A DNA stretch of 64,000 nucleotides, from assembly GCF_000517265.1 (NCBI RefSeq), contig NZ_AYSJ01000017.1, positions 166,065-230,064 of the forward strand, read 5' to 3'. A model generated the notes under the pieces. That model was not told the origin of the DNA. It ran no database searches and saw only the letters and a list, made by a program, of their open reading frames with translations. The stretch is from Photorhabdus khanii NC19. Its GTDB lineage: Bacteria; Pseudomonadota; Gammaproteobacteria; Enterobacterales; Enterobacteriaceae. The position numbers and the translations under genes were made by a program. Of this stretch, positions 52,801 through 60,571 are shown one piece after another (the first letter of the stretch is position 1; every line of letters begins with the position of its first letter).

Positions 52801-53216
52801 CTATGTCGGAGGTGAAAGTAGGGGATGGTAATAACAATATTGTGACCAGTGGTACTATGTCGACGGTAGAAGTCGGGCATGGGGATAACGATTTGGAATT
52901 TAGAGGTGAGGTGGGGCGGTTGGTGTTTGGAAAGGATATCAGCCCTGATCGTCTGTGGTTCCAGCATGAAGGACAGGATCTGCAAATTTCGGTCATTGGC
53001 AGCAAGCAGGAGGTAACGCTGCATAATTGGTATGCCAGTCACACCGAACGACCAAAAAGCATCATGGCCGGTGACGGTCATCGGTTGATGGACAGTGATG
53101 TCGAACACCTTGTTCAGGCGATGGCTGCATTTGCGCCGCCAGCGCCTGCGACCGCAATGCTCGGCGATGTCGAGCAACAGCGGCTGCAACCTGTGCTGGC
53201 AGCCAACTGGCACTGA
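46896..53216 (+). CDS. Type I-secreted multidomain RTX protein with N-terminal His/Cys domain and subtilisin-like domain; probable antibacterial toxin
   Basis: 2,106 residues, good AGAGGA site. Domains: ~1-170, an enzyme-like domain with AGHMWYSI (His39) before NSCVDFVFFSL (Cys120), the His-then-Cys order of permuted NlpC/P60-LRAT hydrolases; ~320-520, RTX-associated region (LLLDLSGNGVHM, DMDNSGTLKRSGW, EF-hand-like DANKDGVIDERD); ~540-760, glycine-rich calcium-binding repeats (GGSGNDTL, GGAGDDVF, GGLGDDVI); ~780-880, tandem-95-like strand block; ~900-1240, subtilisin-like S8 domain with His975 and Ser1159 (GTSFAAP), but Glu931 (FEPGG) where Asp is expected; ~1255-1385, P-domain; ~1450-1540 more RTX repeats; a proline/isoleucine-rich linker (~1735-1850); then GDGNN repeats and a C-terminal export region. 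Secreted by the upstream HlyB/HlyD pair. Activity and target are inference. Confidence 0.85.
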   Translation: MEKKYTVTYKVAPMGAKYVYQEDKGKNKAGDVHSSSAGHMWYSINDGNGNEKSYGFESKHGEPWGEGQVTTHDNAAYQQTSYEVTIALTEDQYNKLSEFSGNPKIGRFRVKEYSVNSNSCVDFVFFSLTSIGYNTHGMQGNQFPVNNIIPLSNMLKYNGAEIIRNNLVRDGKYYEYHEARDVIKTLWLTPDENKSVSPPSTNLINIDIKSSPQPQKHIQGENKAQQDVANGYIQNSATHKIFTSSGILDKTDFVSTQMASLATGGIRPGEMQLDPNVRPNTYLSEFYKPFYQPGDTSKLDFGLRNAVTLNGLSAMTTFNTYVDPLLLDLSGNGVHMTDIGDGVLFDMDNSGTLKRSGWADSNTGILVIDDGSGQIKNASQMFSEYYSGKAGINGAAGEKKFKDGFGALASEDANKDGVIDERDPIWSQLRVWVDSTHDAKVDAGELKTLAELGITQINVRALDKTEVRDGNKVVASGSFTINGKTQEMLAVDFLGDTVSNTLSTQGVGTKVTSTTKGITTTAYASQSNTDETLNAEQLGVSNLYGGSGNDTLIAAKTGSWLVGGAGSNTYVGGAGDDVFVISASDDTKNIHGNGGHNTAIIVGKKGMELNMAQAGLTIAQGGSGSDVIRSGGANGVFIKGGSGDSVLVGGMGNDVLVGGSGHNTIIGGTGKSVIYAGPQGDAIYASEGGSIIHAGGGSDKIFGGLGDDVIEVGHGNATIDGDGGVNIVSLHGNHGDYRITRTDSGYEVADKVAGRDGTVTLKNIQKLNFSDISAVDLQIPNAMPVEDVLTHDKDGKVFDRTQPHLISAESLLTNDQHLNSQGALRIANVGDAIGGTVSLTNQGDVLFTPDPHYTGLISFKYGVTDAAGNPSASVVDLNSGQTAPMRAAVTLLTPEVPLDPLAAQQWYLSDANILPVWKDYTGKGVRIGQFEPGGKFATAPEIFDINHPDLAANVDKAWLQTQQTNGTLPNVVSNHATMVAGVMVAAKNNAGGVGVAHDATLGGYYLANDGADLAGLGHMVSFDVANNSWGFTNDFALSSFQDGSINTAASLSMNAQYAAANGRGGLGTVIVAAGGNHRAEGGNAQGSLTNNNRFSVEVGAINAQGDLSTLQIGSSPFSNPGASLLVSAPGSNVVSTSHMLKTERGSTFGNDYTSMQGTSFAAPIVSGVIALMLEANPNLGYRDVQQILALSARKINDPSTEWRDNKSHSWNGGGMHTSNDYGFGQVDARAAVRLSEAWMTQSTAANEYVYSASSGLLGKTLAAGETLTSSIAMNAGLNVEHVEIDFDAQVGRLGDLTLKLISPDGTQSILLNRQGKVPDGMPGASATDLGSSQSGTFKYSFMSTHDFGERSVGNWTLQVTDSSSGLPVTLNAWSLRLYGSKSTPDDTYFYTDEYIQSVVGQANRAVLDDAVNGVAGGRNTLNAAAVSRDTSVNLLTGVASIGGTALTIKDPSSIQNIITGDGNDTLVAGNADALLDGGRGNNTLAGGAGKDFFVIHRRETGSDVISNFEAARGEIIDLVGFGGKTFADLLLTQQGADVKVDLGKGQSIVLKNQTIAGIGAANFKFQDTFIAPMAYTSSDTSTLQPQEGLGTVILKGGGKGVMLTSDAQGQMKFSLNGTIYSHDSAASDVFVVAAQPGVKDYKNALRGFRHGIDKIDLRQTGITDFSQLTIAKSNRGTINGLSQIHGVDVTFNGASGTDSNVKLLYLDTLDTSQVDAADFLFADPSPDLVPTVGPVVTQSPDKPTVTVPGSLTPIIDPLGVDKPLPLPSIDLKPLIDWEPIKIPSIDIDREMIRLPPVKLEPISFPVHDLRRLRDWMSPIDREPIIIPPVELHPTLNVPKIEPAVEPTPVTTDLNSITVQKTFGKVTLGDESKTINVEAISGKVVAGNGDNKVNVTGQGAYITLGNGNNVIVGNVGSLTVGHGNNLITDTGTGALAQVKVGDGNNHIVTSSTMSRVEAGDGNNHIMTSGTMSEVKVGDGNNNIVTSGTMSTVEVGHGDNDLEFRGEVGRLVFGKDISPDRLWFQHEGQDLQISVIGSKQEVTLHNWYASHTERPKSIMAGDGHRLMDSDVEHLVQAMAAFAPPAPATAMLGDVEQQRLQPVLAANWH
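52704..52880 (+). repeat. Tandem 54-base repeats in the toxin gene
   Basis: Three contiguous 54-base units (52704-52757, 52758-52811, 52812-52865) and the beginning of a fourth, encoding 18-residue repeats of the form V-x-[VA]-G-D-G-N-N-x-I-[VM]-T-S-[SG]-T-M-S. DNA identity between units is high, so they arose by recent slippage or unequal exchange; the upstream GNGNN/GHGNN segments are older, diverged units. They should extend the calcium-binding beta-roll. Confidence 0.9.
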
Positions 53217-53227
53217 TCGCTAACAAG

Positions 53228-53253
53228 ACCCGCGATGGTTATCGCGGGTTTTC
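53228..53253 (+). terminator. Rho-independent terminator after the toxin gene
   Basis: ACCCGCGAT (53228-53236) pairs with ATCGCGGGT (53241-53249), followed by TTTT, 11 bases after the stop codon. Confidence 0.9.
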
Positions 53254-53738
53254 ATAAATAGGGCCAGTGGGGAACAGCCCTGTGGATCATAGAAACTAAG
53301 AGCCTATCCCAATAGGGGTGATGTAGAAGAACCTCCAAACAACTTATTGACTAAGGCACATGTCATCACAAAGTTACTTTTTCGACAAAGTAACTCTCTG
53401 AGATCCAGCCGGCCAGTTTGCCTGACTGATGTTCCAGCTATTGTATAAAAGCGCTGACGCACTGAACCAGTAACGTAAGTAGCTTTTTGTTATCCCATTA
53501 TTAATTCCATTCTCATTAATTGTTAACTAAATGTTGTTGTTTGCTTGTAATATTACATTTTTATCATATTTAATGTAATAAAATTACATGATATGGAAAA
53601 TAGAGTGATGATAACTGCTTAAAAGTGGTCGGATAAGTAGTAAATTTTCATTTTGTGCGGTAAAATTTTAAACAATTTACAGATGGATTATTTTGGGGAT
53701 TCTGCTGTCCGGCAGGATCTTTTTTAGGAGGGTCTAAT
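53254..53738. other. Intergenic region before ybfA
   Basis: About 485 bases. The left part (53290-53470) is a patchwork with a short imperfect palindrome (GCCTATCCCAATAGG) and non-coding scraps that look like mobile-element debris; the right part is A+T-rich and should contain the ybfA promoter. No gene supported. Confidence 0.5.
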
Positions 53739-53948
53739 ATGTCTGCATATCGTAAATATCCTCGGCACCAGATTCTTTTACGTCGTATTGGTGCTGTAAC
53801 TGTAGGTGTGTTGGCGCTACCAGTTATGTTGTTTCGTTGTGATCGTGCCCGTTTTTACAGTTATTTGTACCGTGTATGGGTAAAAACCAGCGATAAGCCT
53901 GTATGGTTAGAGCAATCCGAGCTGGTTGCTCAAGTCAGAACTAACTGA
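53739..53948 (+). CDS. ybfA: YbfA family protein (DUF2517)
   Basis: 69 residues with a strong AGGAGG site. Matches E. coli YbfA closely: [26 protein letters not shown], then [20 protein letters not shown] and VWLEQSE. One central hydrophobic stretch suggests a small inner-membrane protein of unknown function. In E. coli ybfA directly follows kdpF; here the two are separated by about 14 kb of accessory genes, which marks the insertion. Confidence 0.95.
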   Translation: MSAYRKYPRHQILLRRIGAVTVGVLALPVMLFRCDRARFYSYLYRVWVKTSDKPVWLEQSELVAQVRTN

Positions 53949-54000
53949 TGTTTGGCGGAAAATCTGGTTTTCCGCTGTTGATAGAGAGTTAAATAGTTAA

Positions 54001-54034
54001 ACGCCTTGCCTGTTTATTCTGGCAAGGCGTTTTG
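54001..54034 (+). terminator. Rho-independent terminator after ybfA
   Basis: 10-bp perfect stem ACGCCTTGCC (54001-54010) with GGCAAGGCGT (54021-54030) followed by TTTT. Confidence 0.9.
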
Positions 54035-54130
54035 CTTTATACCGGAATCGGAAAAATCACAAAGCTCAATTGCTATGGCTGGTGCAGATGGGTATGGTAC
54101 TTCCACACAACCAAATACAGGACGAATATG

Positions 54131-54874
54131 ATGCATAATATTGAGCTGGAAAATGTGATTAACCAAGAGCTGAATGTTGGTGAGTTTCAGGATTATGCGC
54201 CCAACGGTTTACAAGTTGAAGGGCGTGCTCATATTCAGCGGATCGTTACCGGTGTCACCGCTTGTCAGGCGTTATTGGATGAAGCGGTTCGCCATCAGGC
54301 TGATGCGATTATCGTTCATCATGGCTATTTTTGGAAAAATGAACCCGCGGTGATTCGTGGCATGAAACATCGTCGTCTGAAAACGTTGCTCTGCAATGAC
54401 ATTAATTTGTATGGCTACCATTTACCGCTGGATGCTCATCCATCGTTGGGAAATAACGCGCAACTGGCCCAGAAGATGGGGGCGAAAGTTGTCGGTCTGA
54501 TTGAACCATTCGTGCCGTATGGGGAGTTTGATCAGCCAATAACGCCGGTTGAGTTAGCTTCACGCATTGAACAGGCGCTGGGCCGTAAGGCATTGCATGT
54601 GGGTGATAATGCACCCGCAGAAATTCGCACTCTTGCCTGGTGTACCGGCGGTGGGCAGAGCTTTATTCAACCGGCGGCTGAATTTGGTGTTGATGCTTTT
54701 ATTACCGGTGAAGTTTCAGAGCAGACTGTGCATATCGCCCGCGAAATGGGGCTGCATTTTTATGCGGCAGGCCATCATGCCACTGAGCGTTATGGTGTTA
54801 AGGCACTGGGGGAGTGGTTGGCTAATAATTATGGGCTGGATGTGACTTTTATTGATATTCCCAATCCGGCTTAA
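54131..54874 (+). CDS. ybgI: YbgI, NIF3-family dinuclear-metal protein
   Basis: 247 residues from the ATG at 54131, identical in length to E. coli YbgI; a second ATG directly before it (54128) and an open frame further upstream are not supported by the family or by the AGGA site at 54119-54122. Conserved blocks: DYAPNGLQVEGR, the metal-binding VHHGYFW and LYGYHLPLDAHP, AWCTGGGQSFI, and the C-terminal FYAAGHHATERYG. Members form toroidal hexamers binding two metal ions; the cellular reaction is not established (often labelled GTP cyclohydrolase 1 type 2 homologue without proof). Confidence 0.95.
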   Translation: MHNIELENVINQELNVGEFQDYAPNGLQVEGRAHIQRIVTGVTACQALLDEAVRHQADAIIVHHGYFWKNEPAVIRGMKHRRLKTLLCNDINLYGYHLPLDAHPSLGNNAQLAQKMGAKVVGLIEPFVPYGEFDQPITPVELASRIEQALGRKALHVGDNAPAEIRTLAWCTGGGQSFIQPAAEFGVDAFITGEVSEQTVHIAREMGLHFYAAGHHATERYGVKALGEWLANNYGLDVTFIDIPNPA

Positions 54875-54901
54875 GCAAATTTTTCTGACACGGAAATAAA
54901 C

Positions 54902-54923
54902 GAAGCCCACCAGAGTGGGCTTC
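54902..54923 (+). terminator. Stem-loop after ybgI
   Basis: GAAGCCCAC (54902-54910) pairs with GTGGGCTTC (54915-54923), 28 bases past the stop; the following T run is weak and interrupted. The remaining 54924-55498 gap is A+T-rich with no gene I can support. Confidence 0.65.
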
Positions 54924-55180
54924 AAAGCTTTTGACAAACTTTTCATATTTTCATAATTAACGTTGTTCTATCCGCTTTATAGAATTGTGAATTTTGATCC
55001 TAATGATCCGGCTACACACGCAAGCGGTGGCTACGTTTGATAATTTAGAGAGTAGGATAGCGTGTATCCGCTCTTGAAAAACGAGCATACACAAGGAAGA
55101 TGGCGAGATCAATTTTTACGATGATTTCAGTCGTGCTGGTATAACCTCAATTCCCACTAAGTCATTTCCCCAATTAAATA

Positions 55181-55208
55181 AAAGTTCTAACTATCAAGTT
55201 AAAGCTTC
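55181..55208. repeat. Diverged second copy of the gltA terminator hairpin
   Basis: Matches the 57623-57650 hairpin at 25 of 28 bases (AAAGTTCTAACTATCAAGTT then AAAGCTTC, against AAAGCTCTAACTATCAAGTT then AGAGCTTT), in the same orientation. The two copies bracket the tpsB fragment and the A+T-rich desert. Confidence 0.75.
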
Positions 55209-55498
55209 AGGTTGTTGACCAACCCATTTAAAAACATCCCCAAAGACATAAGCAGAATGCTACACACCTGCCGGGCTAGGGACGTAATACCATTAATAAA
55301 TTTAAAGGACTGCTGTTGATGTACAAAATTATCTCCATCCTTAATTACCACTTTCTGGTATTTAATACATTTCATTCCCCATTGTCAGGATTAAACAACC
55401 AGATCTTGATCGCATTTTGCGCTATCCATTCAGATGGGTAATTAATACAATATTAGAATAGTTTAATAATGTCACTATCAAATTATTAACTATTATCT

Positions 55499-56146
55499 AT
55501 GAGAAAATTATCCATTTATCACCGAAGCCTGACAGGGCTTACCCTGCTGGCAATTTCCGCACTGGCACAGGCTTCAATCCCTGTCAGCCCGGCGGATCAA
55601 GAAACCATCACGCAACAACAAAAAGCCGTGTTGCAGCAAGCCCAACAGCAACGGGAAGCGCTGCGCAACAACATCACTTTATCTCCACCATCCGAGCCAA
55701 CACCCGGTGCACAAGGATCTGTTTGCCATACCATCCACCAAATTGAGTTTAAAGGTGCTGAAAGCCTGTCAAGGTCAGTCAAACAGAACTTGATTCACCC
55801 TTATTTATCTCATTGTTTAACTTTGCAGGACATTAATGGGCTGATGCGTAAAGTATCGAATGCCTATATCGAACGGGGTTATGTCACTTCCCATGCCAGC
55901 CTCAAAGAGCAGGATTTATCCTCCAGTACCCTCACTATCGCCGTGAATGAAGGCAAAATTGAGTCAATCAGCCTTGATGATGAAACACCCCGCTCACTCA
56001 AAATGGCCTTTCCGGGCATGATCGGCAAGACGCTTAATCTGCGGGATATTGAACAAGGTATGGAACGCCTGAACCGCCTGCCTTCCCAGCAGGTAACCAT
56101 TGATATTCAGCCGGGAAAGCAACCGGGCTATTCTGCTGTCTCTTAA
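55499..56146 (+). pseudogene. Truncated TpsB transporter (ShlB/FhaC/HecB family), POTRA part only
   Basis: 215 residues. Signal peptide (GLTLLAISALAQAS), a Q-rich helix (QQQKAVLQQAQQQ, the plug-like H1 region), then a POTRA domain with the family pattern CHTIHQIEFKGAESLS, LTLQDINGLMRKVSNAYIERGYVTSHASL, LTIAVNEGKIESI and LNRLPSQQVTIDIQPG. Full proteins run to about 560 residues and end in a 16-strand barrel that secretes a TpsA exoprotein. Here a stop follows shortly after the first POTRA repeat pair and no barrel sequence is visible downstream, nor any TpsA gene. A remnant of a two-partner secretion system; the ribosome site is poor. Confidence 0.8.
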
Positions 56147-57622
56147 TCAGATCTCTCGGTTAAGAGACAGAACAAAACAGCCGATGCCGTTAATGGCCTG
56201 AGATGGATGTTTGTCATCTTTTAAACATAGTGCACTTTCTCTTTTTATTTGTTTTCCCTTTTTTGGCGATCAGAAAACTGCTTTTTCGGTGATGAGTTAA
56301 CTAAGGGTAAAAAAACAGATGTCCGTTAATGCCAGATTTTTAAAAGGTATTGAGTGACTAAAAACAACTTATTCCCTGTCATGTTTAATGTATTCATTGA
56401 CAATGCTATTCTTCGCTTATTTAATATTAATCTGGCCTGCCATGACCATTTAAAAGCACGAAAACAGAAATATTAAAGCTTTTATATAAAAGACGGATTT
56501 TGCAGATTTTTAAAATGACGTTAATTAAATTTAATCGAAGCCTATTAACCATTAAAAGAAAGTTAAAAATAAATCAATGAGAAAAAATTATTGTCCGAAA
56601 AAATATAAAAGAGTATCTATAATCAACATTGATTAAACATAAAACACAATATACCCTGATGATTAAACTTAATAAAAAGCAAGTGTTAAAAGCAGTAAAA
56701 ACAACGATTAAAACCTTATTATACCAGTTAAAAAGCAAAGATTAAAAAATGGTTTTTAATAACAGTTTAAAACCTGCTGATCATAAATCTATCAGTAAAA
56801 AATGAGAAAAGAATTGGCTTTATTAAAGCTTATATTTCCCGTAAAAAAGGCAAATAAAAACATAAAATAGATCAACAAGATAATATATTTAAAACATCAC
56901 CTGATTTTAATAATGCTTTCAACTGGAGATTAAAATTTTTATCAACCAGTTAAATAATCGTTTATAAAAAACCAGAATAATAAAAGTCGAAAATAAATCA
57001 TTTAACCTAATACGAACTGGATTGCTTTTAGCATTATTATATGGTATTTGCTATTCAACATCGTGATACATCAAATACGCTTACTTAAACTTGTTTTATA
57101 CTATTTTACCCCATCCAATAGCATTGCTTTTCTACGGTTTGATTTAAATCATGCCTCTTTTTATACCATTAATGTGATTTAACGCTTAAATACCCGTTTA
57201 ATCATTATAACCTTTCTGGCAAATGAATTAGCCAGACTTTTCAATATTGTTGATGTAATAAAACGTTATTAAATGAATTAACCGATTTATTTAAGCATAA
57301 TTTAAATAGATACAGGTGAATGAGGTTAAGTGAAAATCTAAAATCAGATGGCGAGTCTATTTTAACAAATAAACGATTTTATTCTGATAACCCTAATCAT
57401 TTTCAAAATGATATTGACTAAATTACATGCCATTTATTATGCTAAAATAAATCTCTTTTTAAAAAGTTAAAAACTTTCTATTTAAACACACCACTAAACA
57501 ATCAAATCACGTTTGAAAACTGAAGCAGGTAAATATCAAAGCAATATAAAGATATTACAGATAATGCGGATTTCAGCAGGCTGCGATCTGGATCTCGTCG
57601 GTACTCAGTGAGTGTCTAGCCC
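56147..57622. other. 1.5 kb A+T-rich region without genes
   Basis: Very A+T-rich sequence with many TTTAAA/TTTATA and AATAAA stretches; no open frame of note on either strand and no recognisable protein remnant. It follows the truncated tpsB where its barrel or partner exoprotein gene would be expected. No tRNA, CRISPR or strong hairpin was seen. Confidence 0.6.
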
Positions 57623-57650
57623 AAAGCTCTAACTATCAAGTTAGAGCTTT
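57623..57650 (-). terminator. Terminator of gltA
   Basis: Perfect 12-bp stem AAAGCTCTAACT (57623-57634), loop ATCA, AGTTAGAGCTTT (57639-57650), 27 bases beyond the gltA stop on the - strand. Confidence 0.8.
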
Positions 57651-57677
57651 GCCCTTAATCGTAATCGGATTTTGTTA

Positions 57678-58964
57678 TTATTTTTTCAACTGGCTTTGGA
57701 AATCACGTTGAGTGTAGCCGGTGTAGAGTTGACGGGGGCGGGCGATTTTCACACCGTCATCATGCATTTCGTTCCAGTGAGCTATCCAGCCGATGGTACG
57801 GGCAATGGCAAAAATAACAGTGAACATGGTGGATGGAATACCCATGGCTTTCAAGATGATACCTGAGTAGAAATCCACGTTCGGATACAGTTTCTTCTCA
57901 ATAAAGTACGGGTCGTGCAGAGCAATACGTTCAAGCTCCATCGCAACTTCCAGCAGGCTGTCATTCAGGCCGAGTTCATCTAGCACTTCATGGCAGGTTT
58001 CACGCATGACTGTTGCGCGAGGATCATAATTTTTGTAAACACGATGACCAAATCCCATCAGACGGAAAGCGTCGTTTTTGTCTTTAGCACGTTCAATAAA
58101 TTCAGGAATATGTTCAACTGACTGAATTTCTTCCAGCATACGCAGACAAGCTTCGTTTGCGCCGCCATGTGCAGGCCCCCAAAGGGAAGCGATACCTGCG
58201 GCGATACAGGCAAATGGGTTAGCGCCGGAAGAACCTGCGGTACGTACTGTTGAGGTAGAGGCGTTCTGTTCGTGGTCGGCATGCAGGATCAGGATGCGAT
58301 CCATGGCACGTTCCAGCACTGGGTTCACTTTATATTCTTCGCATGGTGTGGAGAACATCATATGCAGGAAGTTGCCGGCATAGGAGAGATCATTGCGTGG
58401 ATAAACGAATGGTTGACCAATAGAATATTTGTAGCACATTGCCGCCACTGTCGGCATTTTGGACAGCAGACGGTACGCGGTAATGTCACGATGACGCGGG
58501 TTGTTCACATCAAGGGCATCGTGATAGAAAGCCGCCAGAGCACCGGTGACGCCACACAGTACTGCCATTGGATGAGAATCACGGCGGAAGCCGTTGAACA
58601 GACGATGGATCTGTTCATGGATCATGGTATGGCGGGTAATGGTTTTTTTGAATTTCTCAAACTGTTCTTGTGTGGGTGTTTCGCCATAAAGCAGGATGTA
58701 GCAAACTTCCAGATAAGTGGATTTTATCGCCAACTGGTCGATAGGGAAACCACGGTGAAGTAATACGCCTTCATTACCATCAATGTAGGTGATCTTGGAT
58801 TCGCAAGATGCTGTGGAAGTAAAACCAGGGTCGTAGGTATAAAAACCTTTGGAGCCAAGAGTACGAACGTCGATGACTTGAGACCCAAGGGTCGGTGTTA
58901 GCACGTCCAATTCAATAGCAACTGTACCATTTGGGGGGGTTAGAGTTGCTTTGTTATCTGCCAT
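57678..58964 (-). CDS. gltA: Citrate synthase (type II)
   Basis: 428 residues from ATG at 58964 with AAGGAG upstream (E. coli 427); the open frame extends to 59048 but without homology. Condenses acetyl-CoA with oxaloacetate to citrate, first step of the TCA cycle, cytosolic. Family blocks: [30 protein letters not shown], the catalytic [14 protein letters not shown] and [14 protein letters not shown] histidine motifs, and the catalytic Asp region [16 protein letters not shown]. As the hexameric type II enzyme it is expected to be inhibited by NADH. It is transcribed away from sdhCDAB with a shared 876-base control region. Confidence 0.97.
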   Translation of the reverse strand: MADNKATLTPPNGTVAIELDVLTPTLGSQVIDVRTLGSKGFYTYDPGFTSTASCESKITYIDGNEGVLLHRGFPIDQLAIKSTYLEVCYILLYGETPTQEQFEKFKKTITRHTMIHEQIHRLFNGFRRDSHPMAVLCGVTGALAAFYHDALDVNNPRHRDITAYRLLSKMPTVAAMCYKYSIGQPFVYPRNDLSYAGNFLHMMFSTPCEEYKVNPVLERAMDRILILHADHEQNASTSTVRTAGSSGANPFACIAAGIASLWGPAHGGANEACLRMLEEIQSVEHIPEFIERAKDKNDAFRLMGFGHRVYKNYDPRATVMRETCHEVLDELGLNDSLLEVAMELERIALHDPYFIEKKLYPNVDFYSGIILKAMGIPSTMFTVIFAIARTIGWIAHWNEMHDDGVKIARPRQLYTGYTQRDFQSQLKK

Positions 58965-59020
58965 TACAGTCTCCTTAGCGCTTTCATTTTTATAACTCTT
59001 AACAACCACGGCAGAAAGAT

Positions 59021-59283
59021 ACAGTATAGAACCTATTTCATCAGGCATGAGGCTATTTTATTGACCATTCTTGGTGGTCAAAAACGGACCTGGAGAGTGC
59101 TCTGACAAAAGCGATAACTTTTGAATGCACTTTGGGATGGCCCGCGCCGGTGAGCGATTTATGAGTGAATCGCTTTTTACAGACTGCGTGCATATTCCGG
59201 TTTCTGCCCGCGATCTGTGCCCTCAATTTATTGGTAAGAATGGCCTACGCCAATGATGCCAACGGAATAGGTTCTTATACTGT
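59021..59283. mobile_element. MITE-like element with terminal inverted repeats
   Basis: ACAGTATAGAACCTATT at 59021-59037 is matched in inverted orientation by AATAGGTTCTTATACTGT at 59266-59283 (one extra base). They enclose about 230 bases that are clearly more G+C-rich than the surrounding control region and contain no gene. No convincing target duplication was found. Size and layout suggest a non-autonomous insertion element inside the gltA-sdhC promoter region. Confidence 0.5.
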
Positions 59284-59586
59284 GCTCCCTGGCACTGTAC
59301 CACCGGAGAAAATTTGAAATCAGGCCAATATCACATTTAAGGCTGAAATCTCACCCCGGACGACAATGGTTTTCAGATTGTTAGCGAGTTTTTGAGTGTT
59401 ATGTTTTATGCATGACTACAAAAAAAATTATGATTTGTGTGGACTACACAGTTACATAACTTTAGCTTTTAGTGAAGTCTTTCCTCTTATCGGAAATCAA
59501 TCTCAAAAGTATTTTCAACCATATATGTAAGATAAATGTTTAAAGTTTGTCAAACAAGATAATTAATTTTGTGCAATATGTTTGAA

Positions 59587-59604
59587 TCGTGATCTTAATC
59601 ACTG
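59587..59604. promoter_or_regulatory. CRP-like site upstream of sdhC
   Basis: CGTGATCTTAATCACT fits the CRP pattern TGTGA-N6-TCACA with good half-site symmetry, in the divergent gltA-sdhC region where E. coli has CRP and ArcA control. Prediction by eye only. Confidence 0.5.
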
Positions 59605-59840
59605 TTCAGTGGAAATGTAGCTAATCATATTGTGTTGGAATTGTAATAATAATGTGAAGCACATATACTGCCGCTAGGTCTCCGGATTACCCTGCTGTAG
59701 GAGCACCCAGCGTAACTAAACCACGACATTTTTTAACATGAAGGATCTTTCATCTTGATTAAATGTTGTGTCTTTGTATCCTCTTATCGCTGTCTGATTT
59801 CCGCCCAGGTCCGGAGGAAGGAAAATAATAAAAGAGCTGT

Positions 59841-60230
59841 GTGGGCAAAATTGTGAAAAAACAAAGACCTGTCAACCTTGATTTGCAGACGATACACTTT
59901 CCAGTCTCTGCAATAGCCTCGATCTTGCACCGTGTCTCTGGCGTCATTACTTTCATAGCAGTAGGAATTCTCCTCTGGTTGTTAGGGATGTCTCTCTCCT
60001 CGCAAGAAGGGTTTCAGCAAGCCGCCGATATTATGACGGGATTTTTCGCCAAGTTTATCGTGTGGGGCATTCTGACCGCACTGGCTTACCATATCTGTGG
60101 TGGTATCCGTCATATGCTGATGGATTTCGGCTACTTGGAAGAAAACTTAGCGGTCGGTAGTCTCTCTGCCAAAGTGGCAATCGGGATTGCTGTGATTCTG
60201 TCGATTCTGGCTGGAGTACTGGTATGGTAA
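59841..60230 (+). CDS. sdhC: Succinate dehydrogenase cytochrome b556 subunit
   Basis: 129 residues from a GTG start, same length as E. coli. Begins [20 protein letters not shown] and contains SILHRVSGV (quinone site Ser/Arg), three membrane helices and the haem-ligand His in [12 protein letters not shown]. Anchors the SdhAB catalytic part in the inner membrane and takes part in ubiquinone binding and haem b ligation. First gene of sdhCDAB; the 3' end overlaps sdhD by 7 bases. Confidence 0.96.
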   Translation: MGKIVKKQRPVNLDLQTIHFPVSAIASILHRVSGVITFIAVGILLWLLGMSLSSQEGFQQAADIMTGFFAKFIVWGILTALAYHICGGIRHMLMDFGYLEENLAVGSLSAKVAIGIAVILSILAGVLVW

Positions 60231-60571
60231 GTAACGCTTCTGCATTAGGTCGCACGGGTATCCATGATTGGTTATTATTGCGCGCGTCCGCAATCATTAT
60301 TGTTTTATATGTTCTCTATATGTTGGTCTTCGTCGCAACAACGTCGGATATCACTTATGAAGTCTGGAGTGGTTTCTTCTCCTCATCCATCACTAAAGTC
60401 TTCACCGTGCTGGCACTGTTTTCCATCCTGGCTCACGCCTGGATTGGTATGTGGCAAGTACTGACTGACTATGTAAAGCCACTGGCACTGCGCTTAGTGT
60501 TGCAATTTGCAATTATCGTTGTATTGATGGCTTACTTGATTTACGGAACAATTGTGGTGTGGGGTGTATAG
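60224..60571 (+). CDS. sdhD: Succinate dehydrogenase hydrophobic membrane anchor
   Basis: 115 residues, three membrane helices. [20 protein letters not shown] at the start and [16 protein letters not shown], which holds the second haem ligand His and the quinone-site Tyr, match E. coli SdhD. Overlaps sdhC by 7 bases and directly abuts sdhA, so translation is coupled. Confidence 0.96.
   Translation: MVSNASALGRTGIHDWLLLRASAIIIVLYVLYMLVFVATTSDITYEVWSGFFSSSITKVFTVLALFSILAHAWIGMWQVLTDYVKPLALRLVLQFAIIVVLMAYLIYGTIVVWGV

Noticed and set aside
52704-52880. CRISPR array
   Set aside because: The repeats are contiguous without spacers and in frame within a coding sequence. No CRISPR or cas gene was seen anywhere in the window.
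52695-53213. Antisense open frame of 172 codons opposite the toxin 3' end
   Set aside because: It is the mirror of the 54-base repeats and has no start signal; a repeat-driven artefact.
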